From: Ruminococcaceae bacterium UBA1772
GTDB lineage: Bacteria > Bacillota > Clostridia > Oscillospirales > Acutalibacteraceae
Reading direction: 5' to 3'
Assembly: GCA_002314645.1 (NCBI GenBank)
Contig: DCGS01000047.1
Coordinates: 5,532-14,178 of the forward strand
DNA length: 8,647 nucleotides
Below the pieces are notes generated by a model. The model was not told the origin of the DNA, made no database searches, and saw nothing but the letters and a program-made list of their open reading frames with translations. The position numbers and the translations under genes were made by a program. Each line of letters begins with the position of its first letter. Position 1 is the stretch's first letter. Shown piece after piece: positions 1 to 5,629 of the stretch.

Positions 1-48
1 GCCTTGAGTTTCATAATTATTAAAGCCACTAAAACAAAATAAAAGAAG

Positions 49-84
49 AAAAGCACAGAGCGACAAATTTTGCTCTGTGCTTTT
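49..84 (+). terminator. Intrinsic terminator of an upstream plus-strand gene
   Basis: A perfect 13-bp stem pairs 49-61 (AAAAGCACAGAGC) with 72-84 (GCTCTGTGCTTTT) around a 10-base loop. The descending arm runs into a short U-tract followed by TATATA. It precedes the spoIIE ribosome binding site, so it must end a transcript entering from the left. The gene it serves is outside the window. Two plus-strand frames are open from base 1, ending at TAA 40-42 or TAA 21-23, and either could be the tail of that gene, but too little is visible to choose. Confidence 0.9.
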
Positions 85-92
85 TATATACT
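60..92 (+). promoter_or_regulatory. Possible Spo0A-activated sigma-A promoter for spoIIE
   Basis: A good -10 hexamer TATACT lies at 87-92. No -35 sits at 17 bp, but GCGACA at 60-65 (4 of 6 matches to TTGACA) is 21 bp upstream. The same bases form a reverse-oriented 0A-box-like word, AGCGACA at 59-65, matching 5 of 7 positions of TTCGACA. An over-long 21-22 bp spacer with a 0A box overlapping the -35 is known for the Bacillus subtilis spoIIE and spoIIG promoters. A start near base 99 would give a leader of only about 14 bases. The elements overlap the upstream terminator, so this is inference from weak matches. Confidence 0.3.
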
Positions 93-99
93 TGTCCGC

Positions 100-106
100 G
101 GTGGTG
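100..106 (+). promoter_or_regulatory. Ribosome binding site that fixes the spoIIE start
   Basis: GGTGGTG ends 6 bases before ATG at 113. The reading frame is open further upstream to a GTG at 77, but that codon lies inside the descending arm of the terminator hairpin and has no ribosome binding site. An in-frame GTG at 101 falls within this site. ATG 113 is therefore the best start. Confidence 0.75.
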
Positions 107-112
107 AATTTA

Positions 113-2131
113 ATGAAACAAAAAATCAAAATTATTCTAAAAGGTTTACTTATTGGATTTATATCCTTCTTACTTTCAAGAAACGCACTTTTTGAAAACA
201 TCTCCCCTTTTGGACTAGCCTTCGCATCCGCATTCACACAAGAGTCCTTACCGTTTAGTCTAATAGGCTCAATCGTTGGTTACATAGCTTCTCCAGACGA
301 CACCTTAGTCCCACTCAGATACGTCGCCACAATACTGATGTTCTCCGTAATATACGGCGCTTTAAAAAACTTCAAAAAGGAAGTCAACATATTAGTTAAA
401 TCAGGTATTGTTGGCGTATCTTTTCTTTTAACTGGTGTCACAATGCTCATTTCCTCAAGAGGCGAAGCATCTGACTTCGTGTGGATTTTCATTGAAGCAT
501 TGCTCGCTTTCGGTGGCGCATTTTTCTTTGGCGGAGCAATGGAAATACCAATAGGAACAGAAAACATCTACTCATTAAGTTCCAAAGAGAGCTCGTCCCT
601 AATAGTCTCCCTTTCCCTTTTGGCCATGTGCCTCTCCAAAGTTGAAATTTATCACATAAACCCCGCTCTTCTCATATTCATTTATTTATTAATATCCTTA
701 ACAGCCTATAGCGATTCATACCTTGGTTGTTTCATTGGAAGTATTCTTGCATTGTCCCTAGCCCTTGGCACTAAAAGTTTCTACATCCTTGTAGGTGTAA
801 TCCTTGCATCAGTACTCGAAGCTATACTCATACCCGAAGGCACACTCATTAGCATATTCGGAATAATTGTAGGGGCACTTGTGTCAATTCCTGTTGGGGA
901 CGAATATGGACAGAACATGTTCTATGCCGCACACATTCTTTTTGCCGCTCTTCTCTTCCTTATAACACCAAGTAAAATTCTAGGCAAGCTGAGAAATATA
1001 TTTACAAAAAATGCCGTCACAAATGAAGTTGAAGAGAAAGCCATACTCTGGCTAGAACACAGAATAAGTTCAATTTCAGATGCCGTTCTAGATATTTCTA
1101 ACATTTTAGCTCGTATACTTGTTACAACGGAACGACTGTTCCCCGAAGATGCAAAGGGAATCCAATTAAGAAATATGGTAAGTGAACAAATAAGTGAAAC
1201 CTCACGAATTCTTAATTCAATTTGCAAAAGAATTAGGGTTGAATTTAAAATAGATGCAGAAGCCACAATGAAAATTCAAAGTATGCTTAAAGCTATTAAT
1301 TTTGAATACGATTCCGTGTCATGCTTCTATGACGAAAGAGGCCTTACTTTTGTAGATATCATCTGCTCGACCGTTCCAAAGCAAGAATACGCCTTTATGC
1401 TTTCAGAAAAAATCAGCATTCTCTTAAACAAGGACTTCGAGTTCCCTGAACACCAAGAAAGTGAAAGCGGAACTGTAATAAAGCTCAGAGAAATACCAGA
1501 ATACAAAATATGTGTAGGAAGTCACCAAATTCCAAATTCAACTGGCACTAAATCGGGCGATTATTTCACCTCGTTTATGACAGACAGTGGAAAGTATATA
1601 ATGCTCCTTAGTGATGGTATGGGAACTGGTCCTGGTGCAGCCATAGGAAGTGCGCTGTCAATTAAAGTACTGGAAAACATGCTTCGTGAAAACATAGATT
1701 TTGACTGTGCACTTAAACTTGCCAACACGGTTGTTATGGTCAATTCAGGAGATGAATCGCTTGCAACAGTTGATATTGCCTGCATTGACACATACACAGG
1801 TCATGCAGACTTTTACAAAGCAGGTGCCGCAGCAACGCTCGTTCGTCATGACGGAGAAGTAAGAAAACTGGACCGCATAACGCTGCCAATTGGAATACTG
1901 AACGAAACCGAATACTCTCATTCCACCGCGCTTCTTAGCGAGGGTGACATTGTCCTCATGTCGAGTGATGGTATCTGGGTCGGTGACGAACTGAAAATTG
2001 CAAGGCAGCTATCCTACTACAGAGGCAAGAGCATGGAAACTCTTGCTGAAAAAATAGCAAAAGCGGCCTCCACGAACGCCCTATGCACCGACGATATAAC
2101 GGTGCTGGCCGCAAAAGTGGAATGCCGCTAA
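113..2131 (+). CDS. spoIIE: Stage II sporulation protein E, PP2C-type phosphatase
   Basis: SpoIIE is the membrane-bound serine phosphatase that dephosphorylates the anti-anti-sigma factor SpoIIAA, releasing sigma-F in the forespore; it also binds FtsZ at the polar septum. The 672-residue product (from ATG 113) has a hydrophobic N-terminal half with about ten membrane segments between residues 8 and 286. A cytosolic linker follows (about 290-462), then a PP2C domain from about residue 464 to the end. Metal-binding aspartates fit D483 (SGDYF), D501 (LSDGMGTG), D619 (SSDGIW) and D660/D661 (TDDITVL). The steps of 18 and 118 residues between the first three agree with the B. subtilis enzyme as I recall it. 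The protein is short for the family (B. subtilis 827 residues), mostly in the linker that carries FtsZ-binding and regulatory functions. The phosphatase domain looks complete. The gene stands alone on this strand, without the tilS/hpt/ftsH genes that often follow it. Confidence 0.95.
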   Translation: MKQKIKIILKGLLIGFISFLLSRNALFENISPFGLAFASAFTQESLPFSLIGSIVGYIASPDDTLVPLRYVATILMFSVIYGALKNFKKEVNILVKSGIVGVSFLLTGVTMLISSRGEASDFVWIFIEALLAFGGAFFFGGAMEIPIGTENIYSLSSKESSSLIVSLSLLAMCLSKVEIYHINPALLIFIYLLISLTAYSDSYLGCFIGSILALSLALGTKSFYILVGVILASVLEAILIPEGTLISIFGIIVGALVSIPVGDEYGQNMFYAAHILFAALLFLITPSKILGKLRNIFTKNAVTNEVEEKAILWLEHRISSISDAVLDISNILARILVTTERLFPEDAKGIQLRNMVSEQISETSRILNSICKRIRVEFKIDAEATMKIQSMLKAINFEYDSVSCFYDERGLTFVDIICSTVPKQEYAFMLSEKISILLNKDFEFPEHQESESGTVIKLREIPEYKICVGSHQIPNSTGTKSGDYFTSFMTDSGKYIMLLSDGMGTGPGAAIGSALSIKVLENMLRENIDFDCALKLANTVVMVNSGDESLATVDIACIDTYTGHADFYKAGAAATLVRHDGEVRKLDRITLPIGILNETEYSHSTALLSEGDIVLMSSDGIWVGDELKIARQLSYYRGKSMETLAEKIAKAASTNALCTDDITVLAAKVECR

Positions 2132-2145
2132 AACTCAATATTTAA

Positions 2146-2826
2146 TTACATGTTATTTGTAATGTCTATTAAAATCTCTGTGAGGGTTTCTTCACAGAGA
2201 TTATTCATTTCTCTGTAAGATTCAGTAGCAGAGTCATCTGCATCATCTGAAATTTTTCTAACTGACATAAATGGAACTCTGTATTTGCTACAGGTTGCAG
2301 CAATTGCACCAGACTCCATGTCAAAAGCAGTAATACTAAACTCTTCTTTGTATTCATTCTTTTTAGCAGGATCTGTAAGGAAAAAGTCTCCTGTTCCAAG
2401 TCTTCCCTCTTTCATACCAGGAAGTTTTCTTGCAGCAACTAAGAGTTCCTCAGATGCCTCATGAATGTATGTTCCATCAGACTTTTTACCAAGTGGATAT
2501 CCGAAAGGTCTAATATCAAAATCACATTCAACAAATGAGTTGCCAGCAACTATATCGCCACGAGCAACACCAGATATTGCACCTGAAAGGCCCGCACTCA
2601 TTATGTAATCTGGAGAATATGACTTAATAAGCTCCAAGGCAGCAATTGCTGAATTAACCTTTCCTATTCCACTTTCAATTGCATATATAACAGCATTCTC
2701 TGTTTCAAGTTCAATAACATTTTGAGGTTTTTCAGAAATAAGTTTTCCGCCTCTTTTGTACGCATATTCTGAAAATGGTTTAAATTCCATATCATCTGCG
2801 AAAATAAATCCAAATATTTTTTTCAC
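2146..2826 (-). CDS. mtnN: 5'-methylthioadenosine/S-adenosylhomocysteine nucleosidase
   Basis: This 226-residue protein of the nucleoside phosphorylase/hydrolase fold probably cleaves adenine from methylthioadenosine, S-adenosylhomocysteine and 5'-deoxyadenosine, recycling S-adenosylmethionine by-products in the cytosol. Family landmarks in order are SGIGKVNSAIA (52-62), SAGLSGAI (77-84), GDIV (90-93), DFDIRPFGYPLG (102-113), TGDFF (145-149), FDMESGAIA (168-176) and VRKISDDAD (189-197). E171 and D194 match the catalytic Glu174 and Asp197 of the E. coli enzyme, and E14 aligns with Glu12. The N-terminal loop, usually IGAMEEE, reads FIFADDME, so the enzyme is somewhat divergent. Other purine-nucleoside hydrolases such as futalosine hydrolase are not fully excluded. 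Translation starts at GTG (2826-2824), with GGAGG at 2836-2840 nine bases upstream. The gene is convergent with spoIIE, 14 bases between stop codons. Confidence 0.8.
   Translation of the reverse strand: MKKIFGFIFADDMEFKPFSEYAYKRGGKLISEKPQNVIELETENAVIYAIESGIGKVNSAIAALELIKSYSPDYIMSAGLSGAISGVARGDIVAGNSFVECDFDIRPFGYPLGKKSDGTYIHEASEELLVAARKLPGMKEGRLGTGDFFLTDPAKKNEYKEEFSITAFDMESGAIAATCSKYRVPFMSVRKISDDADDSATESYREMNNLCEETLTEILIDITNNM
2173..2202 (+). terminator. Hairpin terminator for spoIIE inside the nucleosidase gene
   Basis: A perfect 11-bp stem pairs AATCTCTGTGA (2173-2183) with TCACAGAGATT (2192-2202) around an 8-base loop, followed on the plus strand by the U-rich ATTCATTT. It starts 41 bases after the spoIIE stop and is the only hairpin near it. 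It lies in the last 20 codons of the convergent nucleosidase gene. On the minus strand a weaker TTTTAAT follows the stem, but termination there would remove the nucleosidase stop codon, so the plus-strand role is more likely. Confidence 0.55.
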
Positions 2827-2860
2827 GACTATTTTCCTCCGTCTTTATTTTATGTCATAG

Positions 2861-2937
2861 TGGCTGTTCTCGTCATAAACTGTAACGAGTAAAATTCGCA
2901 AGAAGTTGCAATGGTGACAGTAGTCCGTGAACAGCCA
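2861..2937. other. Structured intergenic element with 9-bp inverted repeat, unassigned
   Basis: TGGCTGTTC (2861-2869) and GAACAGCCA (2929-2937) form a perfect 9-bp closing stem around 59 bases. Inside, ACTGT (2879-2883) can pair with ACAGT (2917-2921), extended past one mismatch by AC/GT, and GCAA/TTGC (2898-2901 with 2906-2909) forms a small hairpin, giving one elongated irregular stem. A competing fold pairs CTCGT (2869-2873) with ACGAG (2885-2889). It is either a leader element upstream of the nucleosidase gene on the minus strand (about 20 bases before its ribosome binding site) or a small RNA on the plus strand, where a U-tailed hairpin follows. I see no motif of a known riboswitch, T-box, SRP RNA or tRNA, and no convincing promoter on either strand. 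Confidence 0.4.
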
Positions 2938-2962
2938 AAGCTTTTGCTCTTGCTTAATATAT

Positions 2963-2982
2963 GGCGGGGGAATTCCCCCGCC
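2963..2982 (+). terminator. GC-rich palindromic hairpin, U-tract on the plus side
   Basis: A perfect palindrome, GGCGGGGG and CCCCCGCC around AATT, gives an 8-bp all-GC stem. On the plus strand TTTTATT follows directly, as in an intrinsic terminator. On the minus strand it begins two bases after the U32 stop codon and is followed by ATATATTAAG, a poorer tail. It may serve as the U32 3' end or weak terminator, or end a plus-strand transcript from the preceding gap. Confidence 0.6.
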
Positions 2983-2984
2983 TT

Positions 2985-5090
2985 TTATTCTACTCCTCTA
3001 TAGTAAAGGCCACGGGTAAATTCACCCTTTGGCTCTTTTTCGTTTTCATAGCTTAAAAGAACTTCAGAAACCTTCTCAGCGGTTTCAACAGTGAAATACA
3101 TAAGTTCAAAATCAAACCTTAAAAGATCAGACTTCTTGTCAGACAAAACAATAGGTCTTGAGTTAAGAACCTCACTTGCTCCGTTTTGACAGGTTACAGG
3201 GAACTTGATTCCCTTTCTGTCTGTAAGGGAAGACTTGCCTCCACACGCTTTGCAATTTAAGCCGTTCTTTATAGGACAATTCCTTGTAAGCATTAATGGC
3301 GTTCTACCATATGAACATATGCCCGTTGGGACGTCTGTTTTAATGCGAGCTGCCTCATCCATTGTAAGTTCAGTTGAAAGAGTTACAGCAGCCACATTTA
3401 TTCCATCCAAAGCATAGGAATTAAACACATTAAATGTTGGTCCCAAAATGACTGGAAGGTCAACCCTATTTGCAACAGAAAGTCCGTCTAAAGTTCCAAT
3501 AAGAAGGAAGGAAGCGCCCTTCTTCTTAAGGTCCTTTATTGCCTTTACTGTGCTTCCTTTAAAGCCATAAAGAGCACGAGGAACAATTACACCAAACTCT
3601 ATACCACTCTTCTTAATTTTTGAAACTACACCTTCTGCAACTGTATGCGGAACCAAAAGTACGTATTGGTCTTTCTCCTTGAATTCACCTGTAATGAATT
3701 CAAGTGCAGAGAGAATCTGTTCATCATTTGAAAGGCTTAAAATACGTCTATGTTTATTGTCTTTTTTCCTTTCCTTCTTTTCTGAGTCATACTCTGAAAG
3801 AGGTAAGCAGGTTTTTTCATATGAATTTGAAAGCTTTCTTTCAAGTTCAGAAAGGACAAGACGTCTTATGTTGTTTATTTCAGAAATTGGTATGTTGATA
3901 TTTTCATCCACATCAATATCTGTCATTTTTACTTCAAAAGGCGTGCCGCCACATTTTTTAAGTTGAGTTCTAATACTTGAAACTTCAGTGGCGTGAGTTT
4001 TAGCCTTTTGAACCTTGTAGTCCGATGTTACAAATACTCTCGTCTTTCCTGTTGAAGCTGAAGCCATGAGAGGCTTTCCAATTTGAGCCGTAAGGCTCAT
4101 ACTAATTGGAATGATTGCGGCTTCCTTTTCATAGAGCTTTGAAAGACGTTTAAGCGCTGGCTCCGCCGCGGTAACATCGTCCTTCTGGCGCGTGCCGAAC
4201 ATGGATTTTCCAAGTTCGCCTTTATAGTATCCATCAGTAAAGCCCGACCTTGAAAAGACAGCCTTTAAGTCAGCAAAGAGTTCTTCCTCTTTGAAATGAT
4301 CTTTAAACTGATTACCTACATCCAAGGCCATTTTACATGAAGACACAGCGGCAGCAACATATTCAGGACGTTTCATTCTTCCTTCAATCTTGAAGGAGCA
4401 AACGCCAATTTTTGCTAGTTCTGGAAGATATTCAATAAGGCTTAAGTCTTTAAGACTTAGGTCATAGCCTGTACCATTTGGTGCAGAGAAAGGAAGACGA
4501 CAAGGCTGGGCACAAAGGCCTCTGTTGCCACTTCTTCCACCAAGCATACTAGAAAAATAGCACTGCCCTGAAACACACATACAATGTGCTCCATGCACAA
4601 ACATTTCCAGTTCCATATCTGTGGCTTCTCTTATTTCTTTTATTTCAGAAAGTGAAAGTTCTCTTGGAAGAACAGCTCTTGAAAAGCCCATTTCAGAGAG
4701 CATTTTAAATCCTTCAGGTGTGTGAACTGCCATTTGCGTTGAAACATGAAGTGGCATTTGAGGGGCAAGTTCTTTAACTATGTTTATGAGCCCTAAATCC
4801 TGAATAATAAAAGCGTCTACACCAAAGGTGCAGGCGCTCTTTACCAATTCATAGGCGTCAGCAATTTCAGTGTCTTTAACGAGAGTATTTAGGGCCAAAT
4901 ATATTTTGACCCCTCTGACATGGCAGTACTCGGTTACATCCTTCAAATCAGAAATACTAAAGTTTTCAGCATTTCTTCTTGCATTAAAGTTCCCCACACC
5001 AAGGTAAACTGCATTGGCTCCCGTGCGTACAGCCGCAACAAGTTGTTCACGGCTTCCCGCAGGCGCTAAAATTTCAACGTCATTTATCAT
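2985..5090 (-). CDS. U32-family protein, probable RlhA/TrhP-type RNA hydroxylase
   Basis: The 701-residue product belongs to family U32, long annotated as collagenase-like peptidases. Characterised members hydroxylate RNA: RlhA acts on 23S rRNA C2501 and TrhP on tRNA wobble uridine. The N-terminal barrel domain opens with ILAPAGSREQL (7-17). The U32 signature at 161-178 leads into four cysteines, C170, C177, C193 and C197, with the spacing proposed to hold an iron-sulfur cluster; C172 is an extra one. FKIEGRMKRPEYV (233-245) is also typical. A middle region of about 310-440 fits DUF3656, and the C-terminal part repeats the U32 pattern, with SYGRTPLM (593-600) followed by C605, C613 and C616. 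The length is close to E. coli RlhA (about 650) and exceeds TrhP-type proteins (about 300-450). The exact RNA target is inference. ATG at 5090-5088 has AGGA nine bases upstream. The gene follows zapA by 21 bases. Confidence 0.85.
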   Translation of the reverse strand: MINDVEILAPAGSREQLVAAVRTGANAVYLGVGNFNARRNAENFSISDLKDVTEYCHVRGVKIYLALNTLVKDTEIADAYELVKSACTFGVDAFIIQDLGLINIVKELAPQMPLHVSTQMAVHTPEGFKMLSEMGFSRAVLPRELSLSEIKEIREATDMELEMFVHGAHCMCVSGQCYFSSMLGGRSGNRGLCAQPCRLPFSAPNGTGYDLSLKDLSLIEYLPELAKIGVCSFKIEGRMKRPEYVAAAVSSCKMALDVGNQFKDHFKEEELFADLKAVFSRSGFTDGYYKGELGKSMFGTRQKDDVTAAEPALKRLSKLYEKEAAIIPISMSLTAQIGKPLMASASTGKTRVFVTSDYKVQKAKTHATEVSSIRTQLKKCGGTPFEVKMTDIDVDENINIPISEINNIRRLVLSELERKLSNSYEKTCLPLSEYDSEKKERKKDNKHRRILSLSNDEQILSALEFITGEFKEKDQYVLLVPHTVAEGVVSKIKKSGIEFGVIVPRALYGFKGSTVKAIKDLKKKGASFLLIGTLDGLSVANRVDLPVILGPTFNVFNSYALDGINVAAVTLSTELTMDEAARIKTDVPTGICSYGRTPLMLTRNCPIKNGLNCKACGGKSSLTDRKGIKFPVTCQNGASEVLNSRPIVLSDKKSDLLRFDFELMYFTVETAEKVSEVLLSYENEKEPKGEFTRGLYYRGVE

Positions 5091-5111
5091 ATTTATGGTT
5101 CCTATTTTTAA

Positions 5112-5471
5112 TTAGAATGAAGTCATACCAGAGCCCTTACCACGAAGTGCCTGGATTTCTTTGTTAAGACGCTCAACATCACGTCTTGCAACTTCTGCTT
5201 CCATTTTATAACGAGCAGAATCTTCAAGGTATTCTTTAATTTGGCTACGAAGGTTTTCAGCTGTGTCTGAAGACTTCTTTGCAATGTCTGCATACTCAAG
5301 TGAGCAGAGAATTGCAGCCTGAGTAATTGAAAGGCGACCACTTTCATGAACAATTTTTGTAAGACGCTCATCAAGTTCGTTGCCAAGTTCAGTAACGTAC
5401 TTTGGATCATCATCTGTTGTAATGTAGTAATCATTGCCACAAATACTAAGTTTTACTCTGTTCTTTTCCAT
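5112..5471 (-). CDS. zapA: Cell division protein ZapA
   Basis: ZapA is a small cytosolic protein that binds FtsZ and promotes bundling of filaments in the Z-ring. The 119-residue product has the ZapA head domain at about residues 5-62 (VKLSICGNDYYITTDDDP, then a helix ending LEYADIAKK). A charged coiled coil of about 66-110 follows, matching the dimer/tetramer stalk, and the tail is short and glycine-rich. The frame extends 13 codons upstream of the chosen ATG (5471-5469), but only this ATG has a good ribosome binding site, and the added residues (MKTYIKYFLVGLY) are unlike the family N-terminus. It forms a two-gene operon with the U32 gene, a pairing common in clostridia. Confidence 0.9.
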   Translation of the reverse strand: MEKNRVKLSICGNDYYITTDDDPKYVTELGNELDERLTKIVHESGRLSITQAAILCSLEYADIAKKSSDTAENLRSQIKEYLEDSARYKMEAEVARRDVERLNKEIQALRGKGSGMTSF

Positions 5472-5477
5472 ATATAA

Positions 5478-5484
5478 CCCCACC
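5478..5484 (-). promoter_or_regulatory. Ribosome binding site that fixes the zapA start
   Basis: On the minus strand GGTGGGG ends 6 bases before ATG 5471. An alternative ATG 39 bases further upstream has no comparable site. The choice removes 13 residues from the longest open frame. Confidence 0.75.
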
Positions 5485-5526
5485 AAAAAATATTTTATGT
5501 AAGTTTTCAACTAATAGACATAAAAA

Positions 5527-5532
5527 AGTATA
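5527..5532 (-). promoter_or_regulatory. Promoter -10 of the zapA-U32 operon
   Basis: On the minus strand TGGTATACT gives a near-consensus -10 (TATACT, 5 of 6) with the extended TGN element directly before it. No good -35 is present; TTTATT lies 17 bp upstream. The extended -10 could compensate. Transcription would begin near 5520, leaving a leader of about 48 bases, within an AT-rich gap after the transporter's terminator. Confidence 0.5.
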
Positions 5533-5575
5533 CCATAATAAAATAGTTAAATAAAGTAAAAAAGATAAAAAAATA

Positions 5576-5607
5576 AGGGATTAGATTGTAAAAACAACCT
5601 AACCCCT
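5576..5607 (-). terminator. Intrinsic terminator of the lysine-regulated transporter gene
   Basis: A 14-bp stem (two G-U pairs on the minus strand) joins 5594-5607 to 5576-5589 around a 4-base loop. On the minus strand it is followed by TTATTTTTTT. It starts about 22 bases after the transporter stop codon. A U-tract also follows on the plus strand, so it could work in both directions, though no plus-strand gene is present here. Confidence 0.85.
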
Positions 5608-5629
5608 TTTTACTATTTTTTAGTTCAAA

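Noticed and set aside
1..48. Tail of an upstream plus-strand gene
   Set aside because: Two frames are open from base 1 (stops at 40-42 and 21-23). Neither has enough residues to recognise, so no gene is called, though the terminator implies one.
77..112. Upstream GTG start adding 12 residues to SpoIIE
   Set aside because: The GTG lies in the descending arm of a strong terminator hairpin and lacks a ribosome binding site, while ATG 113 has one at proper spacing.
2850..2876. Eight-codon minus-strand frame before the nucleosidase gene, as a leader peptide
   Set aside because: There is no ribosome binding site before it, and so short a frame is expected by chance.
2861..2937. Retron msr/msd-like inverted repeat
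   Set aside because: No reverse transcriptase gene lies nearby, and the flanking genes are ordinary chromosomal genes.
2861..2982. 6S RNA, SRP RNA, T-box, cobalamin or SAM/SAH riboswitch in the gap
   Set aside because: The element is too short for 6S RNA, and the conserved words of SRP RNA (GGAAGG loop), T-box (GGGTGG), cobalamin and SAM/SAH aptamers are absent on both strands.
3679..3966. Open frames of 64-95 codons on the plus strand opposite the U32 gene
   Set aside because: They lie fully antisense to a well-supported gene, have no family resemblance and no ribosome binding sites I can see.
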